A stretch of DNA of 64,000 nucleotides from contig CM036243.1 of the NCBI GenBank assembly GCA_020698575.1, forward strand, positions 32,242,903-32,306,902, given 5' to 3'. The notes under the pieces were generated by a model. That model was not told where the DNA came from. It ran no database searches and saw only the letters and a list, made by a program, of their open reading frames with translations. Below, piece after piece: positions 33,100 through 44,804 of the stretch (positions are counted from its first letter, which is position 1; every line of letters starts with the position of its first letter). The DNA comes from Bostrychus sinensis (lineage: Eukaryota; Chordata; Actinopteri; Gobiiformes; Eleotridae). Position numbers and translations under genes: made by a program.

Positions 33100-33590
33100 G
33101 TTTTTAGGTTAATTTATCGTACTGTAATCACTTTTTCAATTAAAATCATCTATAAATTTCTACCTACAAATAAAATGTTTCAAATGTGGGGTCTTGTAGA
33201 GTCAGAAAAATGCTGTTTTTGTTTTACAGAATCTACAGAACATTTATTCTGGAGAGACTGAATGTAATAAGTTAATCTGATTTTTCTTTTAGCTAAAAAT
33301 GCAGAGTCCTTGAATATGTCTCATTTTATAATTTTTTTGGAACAGCATCATGAAGTAGAAGGAGATATGATGGATACAGAAAAAGAAAAAAAGAGGCCAG
33401 GTTTATTAAAATAATGACAGGGAAAGGAAATATAAATGTTTTTTTGTAAAATGGAGTAGTGCCGAGATTAAATGGTTTGTTTGAATGTCTTTATTGTTAT
33501 TTGTCTTGTCATTGTTATTATTGTTTTCACTGTAATTATTGTTTGTTTTAAAAAGAATAGTAATTAAACATCAAAAACAAAATCTCCTGC
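33100..33590 (+). pseudogene. L1-like LINE ORF2 C-terminal remnant
   Basis: At 33208-33258 the frame reads KCCFCFTESTEHLFWRD. This fits the zinc-finger-like block near the end of fish L1-type ORF2 proteins (CxFCxxExETxEHLFWxC). The following AT-rich stretch to about 33590 fits the decayed end of the ORF and the 3' UTR. Stops and frameshifts abound; the first part is missing. Compare the separate remnant at 46630-46880. Confidence 0.6.
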
Positions 33591-33699
33591 ATTTTTTTAT
33601 TCAAATGAGATGAGATATTTAAAAACCTTTTAACATATAAACAATCGAATTATTGTACTGTTTATTTTTTAAATAAAGCTACGTTGTTGTTATTATTAT

Positions 33700-33879
33700 T
33701 ACTTTTTCCTTTGAGCTGCTCTCCTTCTCTTTTGCAGTGATTTGTGAGGTTTTTCCTGCTCTTCCTGTCCCGACCACAGACTGTGACGGGAGGCGATGTG
33801 GGTGAGGCGTCCTGCCCAGGGACCGCCGCGCCGCCGACTGCTGGGCGAACGCTTAACCCATTGCTCCACTGTTGCCCCA
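33700..33879 (-). mobile_element. tRNA-derived SINE, minus strand
   Basis: On the minus strand: GGGGCAACAGTGGAGCAATG, GGTTAAGCGTTCGCCC, then CCCTGGGCAGGACGCCTCA, matching the SINE at 2965-3160 (AGAGGTTAAGCATTCACCC, CCCTGGGCAAGACACTTCA). The box B part appears deleted. It is GC-richer than its surroundings, and runs into an AT-rich tail at the left. Confidence 0.75.
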
Positions 33880-34034
33880 TTTTTTAACAATGTCCCATTT
33901 AAACAAGTTATTAAACCTAAAAAAAAACATGACAAAAAATAAAATTCTTTAGCAGTTTCACCTCGTTCTGTTTTCATCGGAGCTTGTCCTTTGTCTTTGT
34001 CTTGTTTCCCTCGTGTTTTATTTTGATCTCTAAA

Positions 34035-34615
34035 GCCTTATTCGTACGGGATGAGCATTACCCCTGGACCTCTGTAATTTGGGAATTACCGCCCGCCGTC
34101 AGTGTTTTTAGTCAGGCATTCACACGAAACAAGACATCTGTAATTTACTTGATTTTACAGACTTTAATAACACAGATTTATAATAAAAATCCACTGTTTT
34201 CGTTTATGTTTCTAGCTCTGCTTAATCTCAAGCTTCTATCTTTTATGCTGCTTTACTGAACTGAGAAAAAAAACAATCTTTACCTCGCGCTACGACACAC
34301 GCCATCCGTTATCTACGTCTGTGGATCTAACTTTTGCACAAAAACCGTTCAAGAACTTTACGTCTTCACCGTAGTTTGTTTTTGCATTTTTACTTTTTAT
34401 TCTGAAGAAAAAAAGTAATTGTTTTGGAGTAGGACCAAAAGAGACATGTTATTATTGATATACTTTAGATACAGACGTACAAAGGAGCGTTAAAAGACAT
34501 TTTGGATAATTTTTTGATTTTTAGGAAATGATCTGCCGACAAAAACAGCCTGAATCACAGACATCGGCGATTATCACAAATTACTGGAGGTCCCCAAGTA
34601 ACACTAATCCCTTGC
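34035..34615. mobile_element. Non-autonomous DNA element, family Q
   Basis: The left segment TTCGTACGGGATGAGCATTA, then GGACCTCTGTAATTTG, recurs inverted at the right end as CAAATTACTGGAGGTCC and AAGTAACACTAATCCC. The interior (about 450 bp) is AT-rich with no known domain. Similar ends are common in teleost MITEs. Confidence 0.65.
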
Positions 34616-35639
34616 AAAAGTCAGTCTCCTGCCCTGTTCTTTGTAAGGTTTTTTTCGTTTTTTGTTTTTTGATTTTATAGCTTTGCACTTAATGATTCTT
34701 TGTTTGTTTGTTTTCTCTTTTTTGATATTTTTTATTTGGATTATTTGGGCATTTTGTTACTCCTGGTTTGTCCCTTTGTTTCATCTTTTATTGAAAACTT
34801 CTGCTTTTTTGTGCCCCTCACATAACAAAAACACTGCTGTAAAATGAAAAATACTGCCATTGAAGAGAATGCTGTTGTTATTATTACAGACATTTACTGT
34901 AAACCTTACAGTCAAAAGCTAAGATTCTCTCATTTGTAGTACTGTAACCTATTGTTTTTTATATTTAAACCATAAAATCCCCCCTTAATTGTTTTTGTTT
35001 ACTTGTCTGTTACGATGTGTATAGATGTTGCCATAAAAAAGCAAAAAAAAAAAAAAAAGAAGCAAAAAATTCAATTAATTTTCCCATTGACATTTTGAAA
35101 AATATCAAAAGGCTCAAGAGAGGCTAATGTGGTGACTCATGACTATAAAACAATTCCTGTCGCTACAAATACGTATCTGAAACTTGTCAAAAGGTAAAGT
35201 TACAAACACATTGTGCTGAATTTTCAAGTTTTAGTTCATCTTTTTTTGATAGAAATGAATTGCATTATCGTTATAAGTGACATTAAGCTTTTAAACTCTT
35301 AATATACACATTTTTCAAAAAGTCAACAGGGGAAAATAGTGTATTGAAATTCAGAAACATACCATTCTTTACCCATTTCTCACTCTTTAACTAAAACTCA
35401 CAAGCTTATATATTTATTAAAATGGTACGGTTTTGTTTTTCTGCGGTGTATTTTAATCAGAGGTCACTGCCTGTGTGATAAATACTTTCCCCTACAGCTA
35501 TAATAGTAATGTAAATGATTATTATTCAGAATACATTGAAATAGAAAGACTAAAAGGTAAAGTGTATAGTTTTGCCAAATTTTGCCTACTTATTTAATTT
35601 ATTTTTCCTGATAAATTTAAGTACATTACAGAGGTTTTT
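34616..35639. other. AT-rich sequence, nothing recognised
   Basis: T-rich and A-rich tracts (for example A16 near 35047). No gene or bounded repeat. Confidence 0.45.
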
Positions 35640-35910
35640 ACTGTAAGTGCACTCACGCTTAAACACGAGCCGCTAATGTTAATGTTGTGCCATAAATCGC
35701 AGCGAGGACAGACTGCTGCATGAAGTTTGAGCTCATTACTGCGGCTCGGCGAGTCCTTTTTATAACTTCCCCGCAACACTGTTTCATCCATGCAACACCA
35801 TTTCGCAAAAGAGCCGCGGGCAGAAGGAGCCAAAAGTTTCAGACGTGACTAATACAAGCTGTTATTTGTCATGCATCGCACCGGTTTCAGAAATGAGAGA
35901 GAGCAGAGAT
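35640..35910. other. Candidate conserved non-coding element
   Basis: Unique and GC-balanced. It contains GTTGTGCCATAAATCGC (a Hox/Cdx-like CCATAAAT site), GAGCTCATTACTGCGGC and TTGTCATGCATCGC. A minus-strand frame at 35594-35833 is open, but without a recognisable domain. Confidence 0.35.
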
Positions 35911-36489
35911 TAACTCGAGAAACTACTTGGTTAACGTGAAATTAAAGATAAATGAGGAGAAAGTTTTTAAAAGAATGTATATGCAGGTTTTCATTGTACT
36001 TTAAATTGTAAAAACTGCACTGAAAGTCTACTAATAGTTAAAAAAAAGAAAAAAATGTGAAATATAGATGTGCATTTTTGTTTATAACTAAACTTTGTAA
36101 GCATTAAGTAAACACTGTGACGCTTGCAGTGTAGTTTATAGCCCAGAATGAAAATAATCCACTAAAACTGATTGTTATTAAGGACACTCAATGGGGCCCC
36201 AATCATGTCCAGGGCCCCACACGCAGTAAATTCTCAAGAGTAAAAAAACATTAGCTCTTTCTTAGTTAGTTTAACAATGGCAAGAGTAAAAGTTCCCTCA
36301 GTGTTGGTGTAAATATCCAGAGTTAACAGTGACAGTGTAAATAAAGAGTGACACTGTCAGAGTTACTACAGTACACTTTTACTGCTGAACTGACCTGTGG
36401 CTCCTCCCACAGTTAAACCAAACGGATGAAGTTTTTCTCCTTCTGCATTTGATGACAGACGTGTGTTTGTTGTTGATGTTGTTGTGTTG
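35911..36489. other. AT-rich sequence with fragments
   Basis: GGGGCCCCAATCATGTCCAG, then GGGCCCCACAC near 36195-36222, resembles hAT terminal debris. Nothing else recognised. Confidence 0.35.
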
Positions 36490-36798
36490 TAGAGCTGCAA
36501 CTAACAATTATTTTGATAATCAATTAATCTGTCAATTACTTTTTCCATTGGTAGATTAATAATCAGAAAGAGAAGTGTGAGTAAAATGGTAAAAATTGGT
36601 GATAATGCTACCAAAAATCACATATTTTTTACTAAATTAAATCAGACAAAGCTAAAAGCATGCTTCTTTGGTTCCCAAAGTGGGGTCCGGGGCCCCCTGG
36701 GGGTCCGCGAAGGTACTACAGGGGGGCCCCCAAAGGCTGTCTATTTCAATTTCAATTTGAATTTATTTTATTTTATTATATTTATTATATTTATTATA

Positions 36799-36800
<2 letters not shown>

Positions 36801-36850
<50 letters not shown>
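36801..36850. repeat. (TTA)n microsatellite
   Basis: About 16 ATT units within the nested family D element. Confidence 0.97.
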
Positions 36851-37025
36851 TCAGACACATGGTTTTGGTTCATAAAAACAAATAAAACGTACAAAAATAT
36901 AAAAAGTCAATGAAAATATTAAGTACCTAAAAACATCGGAAATTAATTACAGTTGAATATTTGTTTTAAAATATTACTTTAAAACTACTTTTAGTCAATA
37001 ATCTGTTTTTTTGCAATGTTTTCAT

Positions 37026-37052
37026 AAAAAAAAAAAAAAAAAAAAAAAAAAA
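37026..37052. repeat. A27 homopolymer
   Basis: Twenty-seven consecutive A within the nested family D element. Confidence 0.95.
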
Positions 37053-37956
37053 CATGGCAGAGTCTTTTGAATAGAGGGAAGTTTTATCGTTGGGGGTCCG
37101 TGAGGGATTTTCGGAAATTTAAGGGGCCCACGACAGTCTTGACTTTGGGAACGGCTGATACAGAGCATATATACATAGAATATCATCTGTAATACATTTA
37201 TGATATTTTTAATCAAAAACACAAAATGTACATTGTTTTTAACTGTTTACTGCTCTATTTAGGTAAAAAAAAACTTCTCTCACAGCACATGGCATGTGTC
37301 AGAGTCTATTAAATATCCAAGTTGGCGAGTATTCGATTACTAAATTATTTGTCGATTATTTCAATAATCAATTATAATCAATTAATCCGATTAGTTATTG
37401 CAGCTCTAACATTTTGGCTTTAAAATCTCATGTCTCTGGACTTGCTGCTGTGCTGGTGATGAGCTTATTTCAGATATCATTAACCCATAGCTACTAACTC
37501 CAGATCTATATTTAAAATTGAACATTTTATTTCATATTGTGCCTGATTAAAGTTTTTTACTTACCCCATCTTCATTTGATTTCTCAAATGCTAAGCTAAC
37601 ACACACTGAGGCCCTATTTGTAAATTTACATGATTATTATTATTTTTTTTTCTTACTTGAAAATGTTACTATTTTGCAGGTGAGTCTTGTCTGAGGAGAA
37701 AACACAAGAGAACTTGAATTTAATGTTGAATGTAAGAAGTATTCTTATTTTATCTATGTTTTATAGTAAATATAAAATAAAGCGGTATGATAACATGGAT
37801 ATTCTGTGTCTTATTTATCCCCTGCAATAGTTGTAGATGTATTTTTGGAATTAATTTACGAATAAATCTGTTTACCTACAAATTCAGTTTTTTCTGATTA
37901 ACACTGAACCCAGAGTCTTCTTTAAATGACTTTATAAAGAGTTGTTTATATCAGAG

Positions 37957-38350
37957 TTGTGCTGCCTTCAAGTGATATGGGAAAGATGATATTTTCCACT
38001 TGTAAATAGGACATTACGAGTTGTTGTGGTCGTAGCATAATAAAAAATGGCAGAAAGAAACTTTATCTTATCATATAGTAATTTTAAGAATTGTACAAGT
38101 TTGCTAATGCCGCTGTGTTAAAATTGTGTATGCTAATGAGCTAACATGAGCTAAAATATTTATTAGGCATCCACAATTTCTTCGCTGCTCTCTGCCATTT
38201 TGAAAGCTCAAATCCCACGTCATCTCGGCAACTCCGGTGTCAAACTTATCTCTGAGTTCGAAATTACAACAAAATGGGGCGTTCGTGTGCAAATTTGACC
38301 TCGGCAAAGTGGTATTTTCCATAATTCCCATAGCACATGAAGGCAGCATA
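37957..38350. mobile_element. Non-autonomous element with TIRs (J-like)
   Basis: Left TTGTGCTGCCTTCAAGTGAT then ATGGGAA. Right inverted: TATGCTGCCTTCATGTGCTA then TGGGAAT. Length 394 bp. The terminal GCTGC(C/G)TTCA motif is shared with the nested element at 15359-15855. No transposase. Confidence 0.75.
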
Positions 38351-38461
38351 GAGCCCCAGTTACACACAGTCTGAGACCGTGGAGAGTAAAGTACACACTC
38401 CTCCCAGTGTTGGATTAACTCTGAACATTTAACTCTACTACTAACTAACTCACTCTAACTA

Positions 38462-38690
38462 CAGGTTGCGGGTTCGATTCCGGACTCTGACAGTTTTCCG
38501 AATGTCTCTCCCCGCTCTCTCTATACTCTGTCCCATCAGTTTGTAAAATGGTGCTGTCTCGTCGTGGACTTTGTGATTTGTCTTTCCTACATGTTCTGCT
38601 GTTTATACTGAGTCAGACCTGATTGTTTTTAATTTTTTCCTGCCTAAAAATTGAAATGAATCAATAAATCAATAAACCTACATAATGCTC
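38462..38690 (+). mobile_element. tRNA-derived SINE, second type (5' truncated)
   Basis: A box B-like GGTTCGATTCC at 38471-38481 is followed by GGACTCTGACAGTTTTCCGA and CTCTCCCCGCTCTCTC, as in 7745-7906. The 3' region continues with GTGCTGTCTCGTCGTGGAC and ends in AATCAATAAATCAATAAA. Confidence 0.7.
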
Positions 38691-39120
38691 CAAAAATATC
38701 TTTAAAAAAAGAAAGAAAACAGTGAGTTTATCAATGTTTAGCTAGTTTATTTAATGTAGAAATTAGCATCAATAGGTAGCATATAAGCTAAAGGTAGTAT
38801 ATGCATGTTGATTTTGATTATGGTTAAGTGTTTACAGAAATGCAGTAGTTTGTCAGTGTTCGCTCAGATCTATTAATCACTACAAATCCTACTTGAATAA
38901 AAAATGAACTGACTGTCAGGTCCCAGTGTTGTTAATTAAAACTATAATGTGACAAATATACCACAATTTGTTTCTGCAGTCTAAAAAACATCAAATGTAA
39001 TGTTTTTAATTTGTTCTCTTGTGGAAAAGGAATGGAAAAAAAGGTTATTATTGTCCCAAAACTGCATGCACAGCAAATACGTCATAAGTTATTAATACTG
39101 TCTGACAGTGTTGTAGTGAA

Positions 39121-39275
39121 GACCAAGACCAGGCCGAGTCCTGAGTGAACCCAGACCAAGACCAGGCCGAGTCCTGAGTGAACCCAGACCAAGACCAGGC
39201 CGAGTCCTGAGTGAACCCAGACCAAGACCAGGCCGAGTCCTGAGTGAACCCAGACCAAGACCAGGCCGAGACCAA
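39121..39275. repeat. 33-bp tandem repeat, about 4.7 copies
   Basis: The unit begins GACCAAGACCAGGCCGAGTC and ends CTGAGTGAACCCA. The copies are nearly identical, which points to recent expansion. Confidence 0.97.
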
Positions 39276-39407
39276 GGCAAACTGGGAGCAGGTCGAGGCC
39301 AAAACGAAACAAAAACAGTGGTTCAAATACATTAAAGGTTATTTTAATGATCCAATGTAACAGACTCCACAAACACAGACAGAACATTATCCTGGTTCTT
39401 TTATACA

Positions 39408-39466
39408 AGACCAAGACCAAGACCAAGACCAAGACCAAGACCAAGACCAAGACCAAGACCAAGACC
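39408..39466. repeat. (GACCAA)n hexamer repeat
   Basis: About nine or ten perfect units at the left border of the larger array. Confidence 0.97.
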
Positions 39467-40440
39467 GAGTAAAACTGGATCTGAGAACAAGACCAAGACC
39501 GAGTAAAACTGGATTCGAGACCAAGACCAAGCCCAAGTAAAACTGGATTTGAGACCAAGACCAAGACGGAGTAAAACTGGATTCAAGACAAGACCAAGTA
39601 AAACTGGATTTGAGACCAAGACCAAGACCGAGTAAAACTGGATTCAAGACCAAGACCAAGTAAAACTGGATTCAAGACCAAGACCAAGTAAAACTGGACT
39701 TGAGACCAAGACCAAGATCAAGTAAAACTGGACTTGAGACCAAGACCAAGATCAAGTAAAACTGGATTTGAGACCAAGACCAAGCCCGGATAAAACTGGA
39801 TTCGAGACCAAGACCAAGACGGAGTAAAACTGGATTCAAGACCAAGACCAAGACGGAGTAAAACCTGATTTGAGACCAAGACCAAGCCCGAATAAAACTG
39901 GATTCGAGACCAAGACCAAGTAAAACTGGACTTGAGACCAAGACCAAGATCAAGTAAAACTGGATTCGAGACCAAGACCAAGCCCGGATAAAACTGGATT
40001 CGAGACCAAGACCAAGTAAAACTGGATTTGAGACCAAGACCAAGATCAAGTAAAACTGGATTCGAGACCAAGACCAAGACGGAGTAAAACTGGATTCAAG
40101 ACCAAGACCAAGTAAAACTGGATTTGAGACCAAGACCAAGACGGAGTAAAACTGGATTCAAGACCAAGCCCGGATAAAACTGGATTCGAGACCAAGACCA
40201 AGACAGAGTAAAACTGGATTTGAGACCAAGACCAAGACCGAGTAAAACTGGACTCGAGACCAAAACCAAGACCAAGACCGAGTAAAACTGGACTCGAGAC
40301 CAAAACCAAGACCAAGACCGAGTAAAACTGGACTCGAGACCAAGACCGAGTAAAACTGGATTTGAGACTAAGACCAAGACGGAGTAAAACTGGACTCGAG
40401 ACCAAAACCAAGACCAAGACCGAGTAAAACTGCAGCCGAG
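39467..40440. repeat. Minisatellite array, unit about 30-40 bp
   Basis: The unit core is GAGTAAAACTGGATTCGAGA followed by one to three CCAAGA steps. About 28 units vary in hexamer number and at a few positions (GATTTGAGA, GACTTGAGA, CCCGGATAAAAC), with higher-order patterns. Confidence 0.95.
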
Positions 40441-40480
40441 ACCAAGACGAGACCAAAACCTCTCGGCCGCTACAACACTA

Positions 40481-40766
40481 CTGTGTAAATATGTAAAAAA
40501 AAAAAAAAAAAAATCTAAATTTTATTTGCAGTGTTTTAAAAGGACTTTTTGTTGTTAACATTGAGCATAGTCGTGTACATCATTTATTTTCCTAATATTG
40601 CTGATTAAATTCAAGTTTAGGATTTTAATAAACTCGTGCAATGCAATTAAATAAAGCTGATATTAAATGTACTGCAATTTCTGTTTCGTAATAAGCCTAC
40701 GTTAAAACAACAACAACAACAACAACAACCTATTTGCAACATAAAACAAATATAGCTCCACGTTTT
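40481..40766. other. AT-rich sequence with A and CAA runs
   Basis: An A run at about 40495-40513 and (CAA)n at 40709-40729. Confidence 0.7.
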
Positions 40767-41070
40767 AAATGCTTCCTCCCCATCCCGCCTGTGTGTCCCG
40801 CAGCAGCAGCAGCAGCAGCCCCTCAGTGTTTCCCGAGCCATGATTTCTCTCGATCAGAGCCAATGGATTCTCCTGCAGAGGCCTTTTAAGAAAGCTGTCT
40901 AATGCCCTCCATTTATCATCGTGTGCTGGAAAAAAAACACTGGCTGCAGATAAAAGTGGCATTCATCATCCCGTTTATCCACATGAACATAAATATCAGG
41001 ACTTTTTTACAGTACGCAGACGCTGTGTGTTTTTGGATTGTGCAGAACCTGAGGCACTGGGTTAGAAAAA
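40767..41070 (-). other. Candidate conserved element or terminal exon (minus strand)
   Basis: A (CAG)6 run lies at 40801-40819. On the minus strand, GTGTTTTTTTTCCAG ending at 40926 looks like a strong 3' splice site. The frame after it stays open (HDDKWRALDSFLKRPLQENP, then LALIERNHGSG and a leucine run) to a stop at 40765-40767, with no GT in between. I recognise no protein family. The block 40830-41050 is also plausible as a conserved non-coding element. Coding status is unproven. Confidence 0.25.
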
Positions 41071-41374
41071 GAAAAAAAAAACATGGAATATAAAAATAAA
41101 ACAGTAAAAAAGTCAATTTATAAGAAACAAGGATCTGGACTGACTGGGGCTACATCAAAACAAAACAAAACCAGTGTTTAGGACTGAATTAGGGCTAAAT
41201 CATGTTTTTAATTCATGAAAACAAATTGATTTAAGGCTTCAGAGTCTCATTTTTACAGTGTTAGCTTCTGTCAGACTGAAGCCCATAACATCATTAATAA
41301 ATATGGAAATAACAATAAATTAATGTTATGCTGGTAGAAAGTAACTATATACATTTACCTTAAAACCCAAGTAA

Positions 41375-41474
<100 letters not shown>

Positions 41475-41587
41475 GTATTTTCTAAAGCATATGTTTTTTA
41501 CTTACATTTTGAGAAATAAAATACTTTTTAATTAAAATTTTACATACAGGTAAAAATAAAGTGACCTGAACCTGAACCTACATTTTC

Positions 41588-42880
41588 AAAGCTTTTCTAA
41601 ATTTGTTAAGTATTTTTGGGGAGTTTCTGTAATAGTAGTAGCAGTAGTAGTAGCAGTAGTAGTTGTAGCAGTAGTAGTACTAACATAGTGTAATGGTTGT
41701 AGTAATTACAGTAGTAGTAGTAGTAGTAGTTTTTGCTGTTGTAGTATATTGCCGATACTGCGTTTGCCGTTATTGCATTAATGATACCTTTGTGATATAC
41801 TAAATACTTTTTACAGTAATTTTTACAGTAAGTAAAGCTTTTCTAAGTTAGTTAAGTACTTTTGAGGAGTTTCTGTAATAGTAGTAGCTGTAGTAATACT
41901 AACGTAGTTTAATGGTAGTAGTATAGTAATGGTAGTAGTTGTATTAGTAGTATAGTATAGTATAGTAGTATAGTAGTTTGGTGTTGTAGTATATTGCCGA
42001 TAGTGCGTTTGCCGATATTATATTAATGATACCTTTGTGATATCATAAATACTTTTACACAAGTAACTTACTTAAGTAATTTTTAACACTTTTCTAAATT
42101 AGTTAAGTAAGAATTTTATAAGTATTTTTTAGTTGTTTCTGTATTAGTAGTGGCTGTAATACTAGTATTAATCGTGGTAGTAGTATAGTAATGGTAGTAA
42201 TTGTAATAGTAGTAATAACAGTAGTAGTAGTTTTAGTTTTTTAGTTTGTTTTATTGTTGTAATATATTACATATATTGTGTTGATATTGCATAATGATAC
42301 ATTTGCGATACATTAATGGAAAGTAGTAGTAGTAACTAGATACTTTTATACAAGTATATTAAGTACATTTTTTAAACAAATTTATGTTCTGAGTACTTTT
42401 ACTTCTGAGAAAATGTTACTTTTGTAAATACATTTTAAATTTTTTTAAAAATATACTGTTAGCATTGTTTCATGTAGTTTTAGGTAACTGTAGTAGCAGT
42501 TGTAGTACCGGTGTTAGTAGTAGTAATAGAGTAATGGTAGTAGTAGCAGTTTTTGTAGCATGTTGGAGATGTCGCGAATATTACGTTTGTACACATTTGC
42601 GACACATTAACATAAAGTAATTTAGATTTAGACAATCAATAAATACATTTTTAAAAATACATACTGTTGACAAAGAGGTCACTGTTCATTTATTTGCAAA
42701 TCTTTTCCTAATTAAACTTTTTTTCGTCTGCGTAGGTTCCGTAATTGTAGTAGCAGTGTTAGTACTAGGATTAGTAGTGGTAATAGTGTAGTAGAAGTAT
42801 ATGTATTTGTAATTACAGTAGCAGTAGTATCAGTAGTAGTATTAATGATAGTAGTCGTTTTCACTGGGCTTAAGCAACTT
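41588..42880. repeat. Diverged tandem repeat, period 240-300 bp, GTA-rich
   Basis: AGCTTTTCTAA-like starts occur at 41588, 41836 and 42089, with a weaker one near 42704. GATA...TTTGCGATA(C/T)A segments occur at 41749, 41989, 42261 and 42557. Each copy carries a GTAGTAGCAGTAG-type run. Confidence 0.75.
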
Positions 42881-43039
42881 TCTACTTTAGCAAAATGTAC
42901 ACAATAAAAGACTTATTATTAATAATTCTGCTGAGTTATTTTACTTCTACTTGAATAATACTATTTTTTAAGTAGCAGTACTTTTACCCAAGATTTTGAG
43001 TACTTCTTTTTCCTGTTTAGCACCCCACACTACTGTCCC

Positions 43040-43732
43040 GGGGCGACTTTAATTCCTCTTCTCCTTTTTTTTTCAGGCTTAAGAGTGATCTGAGTAAACA
43101 GCCGCCCATAGGCTCCAGATCATCTCTATAAATAAGTCTCGGTGATAAATTTAGTGGGTTTTTCGGGGGGTTTTTTTGCACCCAGATGCACAAATACAAG
43201 CCCTCCAACTGCAAGATAGAAATTTATTCAGAAAGTGACACATTTCCCGCAGGTTTACAGAGTTATTTAACCACGTCATGCCCCTCCCCTGCATGCAAAA
43301 AAGTACTGCAACTCAACTTTTAGTATGATTTTTGCAAAGATGAGACACTTGCTCCTCATGCAAAGTTAATAACAAAGCCAAATAATTAAAACTTATATCA
43401 TTTTTTTGTATTTTTTCAGTTCATGTGAGGATGCCGGTGTCTTTGTACCACGCTCCGTCCTTAACTTTTCCTCACTTTGAGCTGCGGAAACAGAAGTAGG
43501 CCAACTCGCAGCCAGCGGCGCCGCTCTGCTCTTATTCAAAGTGTTACAGTAGAAAAGACACAGAGGTACATTAATAGTAACGTTGGAAGTGTCTCTCACC
43601 TCTGGAGCGGGGGGCCCACAGAGGGGACACTCGCTCACACTTATTAATGAGGAGATTAAAAGATTTAGCGGCGATTAAAGTGTAAGTGTTATGTGTACGC
43701 GCTCAAAGTAGTGCAGTATTTCTAGTGGTAGT
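43040..43732. other. Unique sequence, GC-richer, candidate conserved blocks
   Basis: 43085-43160 (GTAAACAGCCGCCCATAGGC, CTCTATAAATAAGTCTCGG) and 43420-43690 (GCAGCCAGCGGCGCC, TTATTAATGAGGAGATTAAA) are non-repetitive. Minus-strand frames are open but not recognised. Confidence 0.3.
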
Positions 43733-43740
43733 GTTAGAAT

Positions 43741-43989
43741 CAGGGCTTGACTTTAGCTTCGTGGGCCATCGTAATGCATTACTGTCTATGTATGTATATA
43801 TTTTTACAAACAGAAAATTTGTGTATTTCTTAATTCGGGGGTTCAGTGTACTTTTTTCCCCCAGCAATTCAGCCAATCAAAGTTATTAATGCATTTATTT
43901 TTTAAGTAAAACAGCACAAAGTCAGGCCTGGCTTATGGATAAAGTGGCTGGAAAGATAGAAAAAGTACCAACCATAATGCCAAGCCCTG
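43741..43989 (+). mobile_element. hAT element, family E copy 3 (internally deleted)
   Basis: Ends CAGGGCTTGACTTTAGC and ATGCCAAGCCCTG. Flanks GTTAGAAT (43733-43740) and GTTAGAAC (43990-43997) match at 7 of 8. Only 249 bp long; it keeps CAGGCCTGGC and AAAGTGGCTGG from the family interior. An (AAT)n run follows at 44010-44030. Confidence 0.88.
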
Positions 43990-44030
43990 GTTAGAACGAT
44001 ACAAAAAAAAATAATAATAATAATAATAAA

Positions 44031-44796
44031 TAAAATTCTGGTGAAAAGAAAGCAAACAAACAAACAAAAAAACTTTACTTTTTTCCAATACAGTACTGTA
44101 AAACACAGAAGAAAACAAGTCCAAAGTGCTCAGGAAGTTTTTGTCAATTACTTATTCTGCACTGAAGTTGCTCTTTGGTGCTCGGGAACAAAAAATTTGC
44201 AAAAAGTAAAGAAAAAAAGCAAGGCTCTCCATTTACCTTAAGTATAAAAAGCCTTTATTTCATGTGGCTATGTTTATAAAATCTTTAAAAGCATAGCGTT
44301 TGACTTAGACCCATGCATTGCGGCCAACAAACCTTCTTCCAGCACTGTTTTCTTTATCTGTGTGAGTTAATGCACAGCACCTGAGCCTAAAGGAAGTGAC
44401 ATCACAGACTGAGACACCTATAGGTGAAATATTTTGGTGCACAGATCACATATTATTTAAAAATGTATAGCATGAGAAGCACACAATTCAATAAAGAACA
44501 ACTCTACTGTAAGAATGGCCTGAAATCTTTTTTCCTCATTCAGTCCTGGAAACAGTGGGCTGCAGATTGTGAAAGTAAAAAGTAAAAAATAGTTTTAAAC
44601 AGTCACCGCTGCGCATGTTCTTTTTAGTAAAATGTAAAACAACTTATTTTTAATGTGAGTCATATAAACATAGCAGGAAACAGGATGCAGTCTTTAATTT
44701 AATATCAATAAGTTTGATCATCAGCAGATTTTTGTAAGTAAACATCGGGCATTTTTATTTATTACAGTTCAGTTCAATCTATTAAATTCACCTTGT
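44031..44796. other. AT-rich sequence, nothing recognised
   Basis: Short open frames without motifs; no bounded repeat. Confidence 0.45.
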
Positions 44797-44804
44797 GGCA
44801 ATAA

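Larger units (their letters stand above)
36667..37152 (+). mobile_element. hAT-like element, family D copy 2 (nested)
   Basis: TTTGGTTCCCAAAGTGGGGT, GGGGTCCGCGAAGGTACTAC at the left; GGGGGTCCGTGAGGGATTTT and GACTTTGGGAACGGCTG at the right. It contains a (TTA)n run at 36801-36850 and an A27 run at 37026-37052. Confidence 0.8.
36490..37408. mobile_element. hAT-like element carrying a nested family D element
   Basis: Left TAGAGCTGCAACTAACAATT, then TTTTGATAATCAATTAATC. Right GATTATTTCAATAATCAATT, then AGTTATTGCAGCTCTA. These are inverted ends of a hAT-type MITE that is very common in teleosts. A family D element is inserted at about 36667-37152. No convincing 8-bp duplication was seen. Confidence 0.85.
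39106..40480. mobile_element. hAT-like element swollen by internal minisatellites, family B copy 3
   Basis: Ends CAGTGTTGTAGTGAAGACC and GGCCGCTACAACACTA are the family B inverted termini. Flanks CTGTCTGA (39098-39105) and CTGTGTAA (40481-40488) match at 6 of 8. The centre (39320-39400: TAACAGACTCCACAAACAC) matches the compact copies at 18150 and 26405. In place of short flanking segments there are a 33-bp repeat (39121-39275), a GACCAA hexamer run (39408-39466) and a ~34-bp repeat array (39467-40440). Length 1375 bp against about 330 bp in compact copies. Long minus-strand frames through it are repeat artefacts. Confidence 0.85.

Noticed and set aside
39048..40456. Several long overlapping minus-strand open frames (up to 160 codons) rich in L, V, G, S and W
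   Set aside because: They run through the 33-bp, hexamer and ~34-bp repeats of the expanded family B element. All three frames give similar repeat peptides, which is expected from stop-free repeat units.
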